NCBI RefSeq assembly: GCF_051020515.1
Contig: NZ_CP194857.1
Coordinates: 3,658,001 to 3,722,000 of the forward strand
Reading direction: 5' to 3'
DNA: 64,000 nucleotides
Source: CALKWS01 sp051020515
Lineage (GTDB): Bacteria > Actinomycetota > Actinomycetes > Actinomycetales > Beutenbergiaceae
Below are positions 56,068-63,648 of the stretch, one piece after another (the stretch's first letter is position 1; every line of letters starts with the position of its first letter). Under the pieces are notes generated by a model that was not told where the DNA came from, made no database searches, and was given only the letters and a program-made list of their open reading frames with translations. The translations under genes were made by a program, and so were the position numbers.

Positions 56068-56382
56068 TCAGCGGTCGGCGTCGGGTTCGTCGAGTTCGTC
56101 CACCGCCGGCAGATCGTCGTCGTCATCGTCGTCCACATCGATGACGACGACGTCGACGTCCCAGTCGTCGTCATCGTCGTCGCCGTCGTAGACGACGAAC
56201 GGGGTGTCCACCTCGTAGGCGTCGTACAGCGCCTCGTCATAGGTGTCGAAGGCGTCCATGAGCGTGTCGGCGGCGTCGATGACGGCCGGAGCGTCGCCGT
56301 CCCGGGCCCCGGCGACAGCGTGCAGGTGCGCCGTGAAGGCAGCGAAGAGCCGGTCCAGGGCGGCCTGCGGGTCAGTTGCCAT
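56068..56382 (-). CDS. small highly acidic protein, unknown function
   Basis: A 104-aa protein with a helical N-terminal half (ALDRLFAAFTAHLHAVAGA) and a C-terminal half dominated by Asp runs (YDGDDDDDDWDVD, VDDDDDDDLPAV). I do not recognise a family. The DNA of the second half is a GTC/GAC-rich imperfect repeat. It converges with the aldo/keto reductase (17 bp) and is divergent from the DUF5703 gene. Confidence 0.62.
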   Translation of the reverse strand: MATDPQAALDRLFAAFTAHLHAVAGARDGDAPAVIDAADTLMDAFDTYDEALYDAYEVDTPFVVYDGDDDDDDWDVDVVVIDVDDDDDDDLPAVDELDEPDADR

Positions 56383-56435
56383 ATGCGCACGGTAGCGCGC
56401 ATTGACCACGGGCGACAGACCTATAAGGTGTGCCC

Positions 56436-56657
56436 ATGCAGGACGTGTCGATACTGCCGGCGCAGGCCGGCTCGGCTCATTACGAAACGCGGGTGTTCAC
56501 CCTCCCCGCCCGATCCAGCAGGCACGATGTGCGCCGGTTGCTCACCGAGCACGCCGAGTACGGGCGCTGGGAACTGGCCCGGTTGTGCCTGTACGCCGGC
56601 GGGGAGCGCAAGGTGTGGCTTCGCCGCAAGATCTACCGGGTGCACTCCACGCTCTGA
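56436..56657 (+). CDS. DUF5703 family protein
   Basis: A compact basic protein of 73 aa. It has the pattern YETRVFTLPARSSRHDVRRL, then AEYGRWELARLCLYAGGERK and WLRRKI near the end. This small actinobacterial family has no assigned function. TATAAG at 56422-56427 lies eight bases before the ATG, so a leaderless start is likely. It converges with the M20 peptidase (6 bp). Confidence 0.75.
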   Translation: MQDVSILPAQAGSAHYETRVFTLPARSSRHDVRRLLTEHAEYGRWELARLCLYAGGERKVWLRRKIYRVHSTL

Positions 56658-56663
56658 GCGGGC

Positions 56664-57970
56664 TCAACAGGTGCGCAGGAACCGCTCCAGCACGCGCACC
56701 CCGAACTCCAGCGAGGCCACCGGTACCCGCTCGTCCACACCGTGGAACATCCCGGCGAAGTCCAGTTCGGGGGGCAGCAGGAGCGGGACGAACCCGTACC
56801 CGGTGATGCCCAGTTTCGACAGGGCCTTGTTGTCGGTACCGCCGGACAGCATGTACGGCAGCACCACCGCACCGGGGTCCTCGGCGTCCAGGGCGGCGAT
56901 CATCGCCTCGACCAGGTCTCCTTCGAAGGGGACCTCCAACGCGGTGTCGCGGTGGATCGGCTCCACCCGAACGTGCTCACCGGCAAGTTCGGCGATCTTG
57001 TTCACGGTGGCTTCCTCCTGTCCGGGCAGGAACCGCACGTCGATGGTCGCCTCGGCGCTGCCGGGGATCACGTTCGCCTTGTACCCGGCGTCGAGCTGGG
57101 TGGGGTTGGCGTTGCCGGACAGGGTGGCTCCGACGAACTTGCTCGCCCCACCCAGGGAGTTGATCAGGACCTGCAGGTCCTCGGGGTTGTCCGGGTCCAC
57201 GGTGGTGCCGGTCAGTTCGGCTACGCCGTCCAGGAGTTTGCGCACGGTGGGGCCAAGGGTGATGTCCCACTGGTGCGCCCCGATCCGGGCCACGGCCGCG
57301 GCCAGGTGGGTGACGGCGTTCTCGGTGTTGATCTGCGAACCGTGGCCGGCGCGGCCCTCGGCGATCAGCCGGGTCCAGGCGATGCCCTTCTCGGCGGTCT
57401 GCAGCAGGTAGGCCCGGCGCCCCCGTTGACCTCCACACTGAAACCGCCGACCTCGCTGATCGCCTCGGTGGCTCCCTCGAACAGTTCGGGCCGGTTGTCC
57501 ACGCTCCAGTGCGACCCCCACACCCCGCCGGCTTCCTCATCGGCGAAGAAGGCCACCACCAGGTCCCGGGGCGGGCGCCAGCCGGTGCGCTTCATGTCGC
57601 GCAGGACCGCCAGGATCATCGCGTCCATGTTCTTCATGTCCACGGCTCCGCGGCCCCAGATCATCCCGTCCATCTCGTCACCGCCGAACGGGTCCATCTT
57701 CCAGTCCTGGGCTTGGGCGGGCACCACGTCGGTGTGCCCGTGCACCACCAGCGCGGGCCGTTCCCGGTCGGTTCCCGGGATGCGCAGCACCACATTGGCA
57801 CGCCGGTCGGTCGACTCGAAGTACTCCGGGTCCCAGCCGACCTCGGTCAGCTTCTCCATCACGAACTCACCGGCCTCCCGCTCCCCCGGGCCGGACCCAT
57901 CGCCATAGTTGGAACTGTCGATCCGGATCAGCGAACGGCACAGGTCCACCACATCGAGTTCAGGGGTCAT
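56664..57970 (-). CDS. M20 family metallopeptidase (dipeptidase/DapE-like), frameshifted
   Basis: Di-zinc hydrolase, about 435 aa after repair. Metal ligands are visible in VVHGHTDVVP, IWGRGAVDMKN and FADEEAGG, and the C-terminal His/Thr region in LSGGTDNKALSK. The N-terminal frame (ATG at 57970) runs to VEVNGG; the remainder (RRAYLLQTAEKGIAW onward) is in another frame joined near 57425 by one missing G in a GGGGG run. Dimerisation domain intact. The family cleaves dipeptides or N-acyl amino acids. Confidence 0.87.
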
Positions 57971-58089
57971 CTCTTCCACCAATCCACGTCGTTCCGGCAC
58001 GGGTGGGCACAAGGCCGCATCTGTTCGCACGATACCGGTCGCGGGTGGGGCACCGCCGACGGCGATCGGAGGCTGCCGTATCCGGCGTG

Positions 58090-58221
58090 TCAGTATCCGA
58101 AGGCCAACGGCGCCTCGTCGTCGGTCTCCACCCACATCGACTTCGCCTGGGTGTACTCCGCCCGTCCGTCGGTTCCGCTGGAGCGGCCGAACCCGCTGTC
58201 GGCGAACCCACCGATGGTGAC
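58090..58221 (-). pseudogene. aldehyde dehydrogenase C-terminal remnant
   Basis: A 43-residue stretch (VTIGGFADSGFGRSSGTDG, then EYTQAKSMWVETDDE) ending at a stop at 58090 matches the extreme C-terminus of aldehyde dehydrogenases, where GGxxxSGxGRE...EYTxxK is the oligomerisation tail. Nothing upstream to 58400, in any minus-strand frame, looks like the catalytic domain. The rest of the gene has been lost. Confidence 0.6.
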
Positions 58222-58468
58222 ATCACGCCCAGTTTTCGCGCGCCGCGGCGCGGATCGAACCCAGTCTGGCCACCACTGCGACGTTGCGCAGAGCACGGTC
58301 ATCGAGCACTCGCCGAGTGTGACACAGCCCACGGGGGCACCTGGGGGTCTCAGGGGCGCCCAGACCTGTGCGGCGGATCGGCGCGGATTGCCGCTCGAGG
58401 CCGCAGGAGCCCAAGTTCACGCCCACCGAAGGCGTGTGAAGTTCCACGGCCGACACGGCGCCACCATG

Positions 58469-58496
58469 TTGAGTACGGGTTAACACCTTGTACACT
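58469..58496 (+). promoter_or_regulatory. promoter of the small RNA
   Basis: TTGAGT at 58469-58474 and TACACT at 58491-58496 are separated by 16 bases. They point to transcription starting near 58503, at the base of the first RNA hairpin. Confidence 0.55.
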
Positions 58497-58502
58497 GGTC
58501 AC

Positions 58503-58628
58503 CGCCGGGAAAGAGTCCCCGTCCCCCTCGGAGACGTTGAGATCCCGGCTAAGTCGCGACGGCCGAACGGCCCCCCTCTGAACGGCCGGTCGCGCGACGG
58601 CCCCGAGGCCTTGCCTCGGGGCCGTCTT
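58503..58628 (+). ncRNA. probable small RNA with two C-rich hairpins (6C-like)
   Basis: No ORF covers this segment, but it has a promoter, two hairpins and a strong terminator. Hairpin 1: GCCGGGA (58504-58510) pairs with TCCCGGC (58543-58549), with an inner CGTC/GACG stem and a CCCCTCGGA loop. Hairpin 2: GTCGCG (58553-58558) pairs with CGCGAC (58593-58598), with inner GGCCG/CGGCC and a loop holding six Cs. Two C-rich hairpins before a terminator are the description of the actinobacterial 6C RNA. The family assignment is from memory of the architecture, not an alignment. Confidence 0.5.
58596..58628 (+). terminator. intrinsic terminator
   Basis: A perfect 14-bp stem, GACGGCCCCGAGGC with GCCTCGGGGCCGTC, closes a three-base loop (CTT) and is followed by TT. 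The U-tract is short, as is common in high-GC actinobacteria. Only plus-strand transcription gives a T after the stem. Confidence 0.75.
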
Positions 58629-58835
58629 ATGTCTGCGGCCGCCGATGTGACCGGTTACCCGCCCGAGGACGACGCAGCAGGCCGGGTGCACAGGTGTGCG
58701 CAGGCCGCAATGGAAGCCGCGGCGAGGGTGTCCCGCACCACGCCCGCGGCAGTGTGCGCGGGGCGTCCGGGACCCTGTTCGCGTGATATCTTGGCGGGCG
58801 TCGTTTGGAGTTCACAGGACACGAGCGACACCCAG

Positions 58836-58921
58836 GTCCAGGTGGCGGAATTGGCAGACGCGCTAGCTTGAGGTGCTAGTGCCCTTTATCGGGCGTGGGG
58901 GTTCAAGTCCCCCTCTGGACA
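58836..58921 (+). tRNA. tRNA-Leu (anticodon GAG)
   Basis: An 86-base type II tRNA. The acceptor stem is GTCCAGG pairing with TCTGGAC. The anticodon arm is CTAGC-TTGAGGT-GCTAG with anticodon GAG. It has a long variable arm (GCCCTTTATCGGGC) and a T-arm GGGGG-TTCAAGT-CCCCC. CCA is not encoded. TATCTT at 58787-58792 may be its -10 box. Confidence 0.95.
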
Positions 58922-59220
58922 CTCACATCTAGACACATCTAGACCCTTCTCGTAGCAGTAAACCGCATCATTTGGCGGTTCTCGCGGTCTTGGTTTCGCA
59001 TCCTATGGCATCTAGTTCCACGGCGATACCCCCGCTGCGCAGCACACTAAATGGCACACCGATTAGCACACCAGCCGTAGCGGGGCACCGCCAACTGTCC
59101 CCCATCACCGAGGACGTCGAGGTGGCCCCAGGGCTGGTTTACCGGCCGCCCCGGAAAGCGGGACTAGTTGAGGGTCAAGCACCGCGAAACCCGTGAGTCA
59201 TCTGCCTGCGCATGGGTCTA
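58922..59220. other. spacer between tRNA-Leu and the insertion sequence
   Basis: About 300 bp with no convincing gene. CATCTAGACA and CATCTAGACC form a small direct repeat right after the tRNA (58925-58945). A 74-codon frame at 58972-59196 shows no recognisable motif. Base composition is slightly lower in GC than in the flanking genes, as expected for a boundary of inserted DNA. Confidence 0.4.
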
Positions 59221-59272
59221 AGCCTGGATCCACCGATGTAGAAGCGGCGTTGGTGAGCGTGGGGGCATGAGA

Positions 59273-59337
59273 ATGCCCCTCTGACCTGGGAAGATGCGAC
59301 TTATCTAAGGTCCGTATCGCCAGCTCAAGAGGGGCAT
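59273..59337 (+). promoter_or_regulatory. inverted repeat before the transposase start (read-in hairpin)
   Basis: ATGCCCCTCT at 59273-59282 is repeated in inverted form as AGAGGGGCAT at 59328-59337, ending seven bases before the ATG at 59345. A transcript entering from outside would include both arms and fold over the start region. A transcript starting between them would carry only the second arm. IS10 and IS50 use such an arrangement to block activation by external promoters. Confidence 0.45.
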
Positions 59338-59344
59338 CTCGTAG

Positions 59345-60753
59345 ATGCAACTGTCTCATACCCATTCCGTGACTTCCGCGAGGTTCGACGAGCCCAATCT
59401 CGTATCGTCAGCCGGCCTGGTCCCGCTGGTCGCGCTGGCTGACAGAGCCGGTCTACGCGAGTTGGGCGATGAGCACCTGAGCGTGCCGGGTGACAAGGGC
59501 GCCAACGCGGGCCTGAAGCTGTCCTCGCTGGTGGCGGGCATGGCCACCGGCGCCGACAGCATCGATGACATGGCCGTGCTTCGCCACGGCGCGATGGGCA
59601 AGATCTTCGACCGCCCCTACGCGCCCTCGACGTTGGGCTCGTTCCTGCGCACGTTCACCTTTGGTCATGTCCGCCAGGGCGACGCGGTGGCATCCCGGTT
59701 CCTCATCAACCTCGCCGCGGACAGCGCACTGCTCGGCGACCAGCAGGAGGGCAGCGACACCGTGATGGTCGATATCGACGACACCATCATCGAAGTCCAC
59801 GGCTACGCCAAACAGGGCGCATCGTTCGGCTACTCCGGAGTCCGGGGCCTGAACGCGCTGCTGGCAACCGTCTCGGCCGGGGACTTCGCGCCGGTGATCG
59901 CCGCCCAGCGACTGCGAAAGGGCAGCGCTGGCTCGGCGCGTGGCGCGGCCCGGCTGGCCATCGACGCACTGGCCCTGGTGAGCCGCACCCAACTCGCCGG
60001 CCGTGACGTGTTGGTGCGCACCGACTCGGCGTTCTACTCCCACGCGATGGTCGCCTCGGTGCTCGGCACCGGGGCTCAGGTATCGATCACTGCGCGGATG
60101 GACCAGCCTGTCAAGCGAGCCATCGCAGCCATCGCCGACGACGCCTGGCAGCCGATCAAGTACACCGAGGCCATCTACGACCAAGACACCGACCGGTGGA
60201 TCTCTCGGGCTGAAGTCGCCGAGATCCCCTTCACTGCGTTCTCCTCCCGCAAGAAGGCCGAGCAGATCCCCGGCCGGCTGGTGGTCCGTCGCATCCCCGA
60301 GCTCAACCCCAACAAGAGCGACGGCCAGGCGACACTGTTCGACCTCTGGCGCTTCCACGCCTTCTTCACCACCACCCCGTCCACCGAGCGCGACACCGTC
60401 GTTGCCGACCAGGTCCCCGCCGCCGTCACGCGATCATCGAGAACGTCAACGCCGACCTCAAAGCCTCCGCGCTGGCCCACATGCCCTCGGGAGTGTTCAA
60501 CGCCAACGCCGCCTGGCTCATCTGCGCCGTGATGGCCTTCAACCTCACCCGCGCCGCCGCCACCCTCACCCAGACGCCCTCACTGCTGCGAGCCACGACC
60601 CCCACGATCCGGCGCAAGCTCATCAACATCCCCGCCCGGGTCGCCAGCACCGCGCGACGACTACATCTGCACCTACCGCTCAACTGGCCATGGGCACAGG
60701 CCTGGGTCGCGCTCTACGACGCCGTGTTCCCCGCCCGAGCCCCGGCGCCTTGA
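59345..60753 (+). CDS. IS1380 family transposase, frameshifted
   Basis: DDE transposase, about 469 aa after repair. Catalytic-region segments DTVMVDIDDTIIEVHG and VLVRTDSAFYSHAMV carry the acidic residues. The first frame ends with VVADQVPAA; the correct continuation RRHAIIENVNADLKASALAH, with the third acidic region, is in another frame joined near 60420 by one missing base. It then runs through FNANAAWLICAVMAFNLTR to a stop at 60753. Transposition potential depends on whether the break is real. Confidence 0.85.
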
Positions 60754-60891
60754 CCCCCTCTTCCTGCCCCTCCGACCGAAAGCCAAGTGGAAATGCCGGA
60801 CAGACCGGCTACTGCCGCGCGCCTTCAACCGCCCACATCACGCCAGCGCCGATTCAGGACCCGGCGCCCAGCCCATCGGTGGATCGAGGCT

Positions 60892-61287
60892 AAGTAGACC
60901 GCTATTGCGTGCCAGCGGTCCGCAGGTGCGCACCATCCGCACCGCAACGGCCTGCTACTCCTCGCTGTACCGACGTGCCGGCGGCCCTCCAGCGGTCTGT
61001 TTGTTCGCCATGACTCCATCCTCGCTTCCAAGGTCTGGAGTCTCCACCGAACCCAGTACGGTTCAGTTGCAAAACCCGCTGAACTGCGCCCACCCGCTTG
61101 GGACCGGATCCCACTGAAACCGGCGCTCCAGTCCAATGAGGCCGACGAGGGACGTGTGCTAGATGTGATAAATGTGAATATCGGTGTAGATGTTCACAAA
61201 GCTATTGGTGTGCCCTACGGTGTGCATGTGACAGGTCAACACGACACGCCGAAGCACTAGGCGCAGTTTCTCTCGGGATGGAGCGGT
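60892..61287 (+). promoter_or_regulatory. intergenic region with promoter of the NlpC/P60 gene
   Basis: 396 bp without a supported gene. TTCACA (61193-61198), a 17-base spacer and TACGGT (61216-61221) form a good promoter, giving a leader of about 60 bases before the ATG at 61288 (GGGATGGAG as ribosome site). GTTCAG...CTGAAC forms a short inverted repeat near 61070. Cell-wall hydrolase genes in actinobacteria often have a c-di-AMP (ydaO) riboswitch upstream. I do not see its conserved core here. Confidence 0.5.
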
Positions 61288-62775
61288 ATGGGTTCAGCGC
61301 GGCCCGCACGTCGTGGTGTGGCATTCGTTTCTGCGCTTCTGTTGGGCGTCGGGCTCGGTGTCGGCTCAGCGGCTGCTAGTCCGCAGATCCCCAGCGAAGA
61401 TGAGATCGACCAGTCCTGGCGGCAGGTCGAGGGTACTGCCGGGCAGGTAGCACAGCTTGAGGTACAACTGGCCGCCAACGCGGCTGACGTGGAGACCGCG
61501 CAGCAGGACGCGGCGATCGCCACCGACCAGTACAACCAGGCCGTGGTCGACCTGCAGGACGCCGAGGCCGCTGCGCAAACTGCCGCCGCCGACGCCGAGC
61601 GCGCGGATGCCGAGTTGCTGGTGGCCAGCCAGGACGTGGCCCGCCTGGCCATGGCCGCCTATCGCGACAACGGTGGGCTGGGCCACCTGGAGATGTTGGT
61701 CTCCTCCAGCGGAGTCAGCGATGTGCTCTACCGGGCCTCCGCCTTCGATCGGCTTGGGGGCGGTGCAGACGATGCGTTCCAGCGGTTGGACGCCGCTGAG
61801 ATCATTGCCGCGCTGATGCACCTGCGCGCCGAGGAAGCGCTTGCCGAGCAGGCCGAGGTGGCGGCCGAACTCGAGATCGCCCACGACGAGGCCGAGCAGG
61901 CAGTCGCACACGCCGAACAGACCCAACAGGACACCCAGGCCCAACGCGGCGTGCTGATCGGGGAGTTGGCGCAGTTGCGCCAGACCTCCTACGAACTCGA
62001 GGAGCAACGTCAGGATGGGCTGGAGCAGCAGCGGCGGGAGCGGGAGAATGCCGCGGCAGCCGCAGCGCTGAACGTGCAGCCGGCGGCATCGGAATCGGAT
62101 GTCTCCGCAGACGCAACTGGTGAGGACTCCGGTGGTGTCGACTCTGCTGATGAGGGCTCTGCTGCTTCCGACGACTCCGCGGACTCGGGACGTGCTGAGT
62201 CCGAAGACGACAGTTCCGATGGCCCCGGGGACTCCACCCCTTCACCAAGTCCGAGCCCAAGTCCAAGCCCGAGTCCGAGCCCGAGCCCAAGTCCGAGTCC
62301 GAGCCCGACCACCCCTCCTTCGGACGATGGCGGCTCCGGTAACGGTGACTCTGGCAGCGAGGACTCGGGTAACAGCGGTGGCAGCAATGGCGGCACCGGC
62401 GGGTCCGCTGCCAGCACCGGCCAGGCCGCGCTGAACTGGGCCATGGGCCAACTTGGTACGCCCTACCAGTGGGGTGGTGCCGGCCCGAACGGATATGACT
62501 GCTCCGGCCTGACTATGCGGGCATACCAGAACGCCGGGGTCAACCTGCCGCGTACCTCCAGGGAACAGTACGACGCCGTCAACAAAGTGCCTTTGGACCA
62601 GAGGCGACCCGGCGATCTGATCTTCTACTCCAACAACGGGCAGGCCAGTGGCATCTACCACGTGGCAATCTACGCCGGGAACGGCATGCGGGTGCAGTCT
62701 CCCCGGCCAGGTTCAACGGTAGAACACGTAACGGCATGGTGGACCAACGTGCTGCCGATGGCCGGCCGCCCCTGA
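61288..62775 (+). CDS. secreted NlpC/P60 peptidoglycan endopeptidase with coiled coil and Pro-Ser linker
   Basis: Exported wall hydrolase of 495 aa, similar in plan to RipA-type proteins. It has a signal peptide (residues 1-32, ending SAAAS), a long Ala/Glu/Gln coiled coil (about 45-250), an acidic Ser/Asp/Glu linker, a Pro-Ser repeat (about 315-345), a Gly/Ser-rich hinge and the catalytic domain (380-495). Cys405 in GYDCSGLTM and His458 in YHVAIYAGNG are the catalytic residues. It should cut the stem peptide between residues 2 and 3. It is the intact gene between two inverted IS copies. Confidence 0.92.
   Translation: MGSARPARRGVAFVSALLLGVGLGVGSAAASPQIPSEDEIDQSWRQVEGTAGQVAQLEVQLAANAADVETAQQDAAIATDQYNQAVVDLQDAEAAAQTAAADAERADAELLVASQDVARLAMAAYRDNGGLGHLEMLVSSSGVSDVLYRASAFDRLGGGADDAFQRLDAAEIIAALMHLRAEEALAEQAEVAAELEIAHDEAEQAVAHAEQTQQDTQAQRGVLIGELAQLRQTSYELEEQRQDGLEQQRRERENAAAAAALNVQPAASESDVSADATGEDSGGVDSADEGSAASDDSADSGRAESEDDSSDGPGDSTPSPSPSPSPSPSPSPSPSPSPSPTTPPSDDGGSGNGDSGSEDSGNSGGSNGGTGGSAASTGQAALNWAMGQLGTPYQWGGAGPNGYDCSGLTMRAYQNAGVNLPRTSREQYDAVNKVPLDQRRPGDLIFYSNNGQASGIYHVAIYAGNGMRVQSPRPGSTVEHVTAWWTNVLPMAGRP
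62241..62310 (+). repeat. short tandem repeat encoding (Pro-Ser)n
   Basis: A six-base unit, CCAAGT or CCGAGC, repeated about a dozen times within the NlpC/P60 gene. It encodes a rigid Pro-Ser linker likely to span the wall. Copy number is likely to vary. Confidence 0.75.
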
Positions 62776-62961
62776 CCGGGCACAAGTTCAACTCGAGTTC
62801 GATAACGGTCGAGTTCGATGACTTGTGTTAAGTCGCAGGACATCGGTGCCGAAGACCAGCCGCACGGCGTCGGAGTCGGTTGACAAAGCCCTGGGCAGTT
62901 CGGCCTGCATGCTGGCCGGCCAGGTGTGCGGACCGGACCGGCACGTGCCACATGCGGGCGG
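62776..62961. other. intergenic spacer, no gene recognised
   Basis: Spacer between the NlpC/P60 stop and the end of the leftward hypothetical gene. GAGTTCGATAACGG and GAGTTCGATGAC just after the stop form a direct repeat (about 62796-62820). No terminator hairpin with a T-run was found. Confidence 0.35.
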
Positions 62962-63526
62962 CTATGTGCGGGACTGTCCAAGTTCGACACTTCTGTCATA
63001 GGCGGTACGCACCTGCTCCAGGTCCACACCGGCCCGCACGCAGTCGGCGATGCCGGCGGGGCCGAGGTTGCGGTCCAGGTAGGCCCCGAAGTCGGGCTCG
63101 TCTTTACCGGCCGGCACCCACCGGGCGCACTCGGTAGCGTTGTTGCCGGCGAAGGTTGCCGCCGTCTGCAGGTCTCCTGCCAGTCCGATTTCGTCCAGGT
63201 GTGCAAGTTCATCGGCGTCGAGTCCGCGGTTCCAGCGCTGGATGCAGCCTTTGCGCCATCCGGGTCCGCGACGGGCCATCGGCTCGGGCAAGTCGTACGG
63301 CATTTCGGAGGGGTGGGCGCGGGTCAGTTCACTGCCCGCCCAGTGGGAGTCCTCACCGACGAAGCCGAATGCTCCCCGGTATGGGTCGTGCCAGGCGCGG
63401 GCGTCGGAGGCCAGCCACGCCGGCGACGCAGGTGCGTGGCACCCAGTGGGTAGCCGAGTGCACCACGGCCAGGGGCTTGCGGGCGGCTTGCCCCGGTGAG
63501 CGGTCAAACGGGGACTCTTGTGACAT
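62962..63526 (-). CDS. hypothetical protein, frameshifted
   Basis: Unknown function. The ATG at 63526 begins MSQESPFDRSPGQAARKPLA and runs to VVHSATHWVPRTC. The rest, SPAWLASDARAWHDPYRGA and further to YDRSVELGQSRT, lies in another frame joined near 63425. This break needs one extra base removed or two added, unlike most breaks in this window. The joined protein of about 187 aa is soluble, rich in Trp, Asp and Arg, with no recognised motif. It lies between the NlpC/P60 gene and IS copy 2. Confidence 0.4.
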
Positions 63527-63648
63527 GTGCGCTGCGATGTCCGAATCGAGTCATCTGCCGACGACGGTGGCTTAAGGCGCAAGTTGCAGGGCCACATCTG
63601 AGGTGACGCGGGGCAACTCGGCGAACTGGCCACCGCTCGGTTGGCCTA

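Larger units (their letters stand above)
59221..60891 (+). mobile_element. IS1380-family insertion sequence, copy 1
   Basis: A 1,671-bp element bounded by imperfect 18-bp inverted repeats: AGCCTGGATCCACCGATG at 59221-59238 and the complement of AGCCTCGATCCACCGATG at 60874-60891, with one mismatch. It carries one transposase gene. Flanking bases (TCTA left, AAGT right) do not form an obvious target duplication. The last 352 bp match copy 2 at the window end throughout, so the copies are recent. Confidence 0.85.

Noticed and set aside
58223..58495. Minus-strand frame with a stretch (LRNVAVVARLGSIRAAARE) resembling a LysR-type DNA-binding helix.
   Set aside because: The resemblance is limited to about 20 residues, has no downstream effector domain, and overlaps the small RNA promoter. 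Not enough to call.
58898..58921. Search for a second copy of the tRNA-Leu 3' end as an att duplication.
   Set aside because: No second copy of the T-arm/acceptor sequence was noticed between 58922 and 64000.
58972..59196. A 74-codon plus-strand frame between the tRNA and the IS.
   Set aside because: No ribosome site or recognisable motif; it ends before the IS and looks like random coding potential.
60892..61287. Possible c-di-AMP (ydaO) riboswitch upstream of the NlpC/P60 gene.
   Set aside because: The expected conserved core was not found by eye. A covariance search would be needed to rule it out fully.
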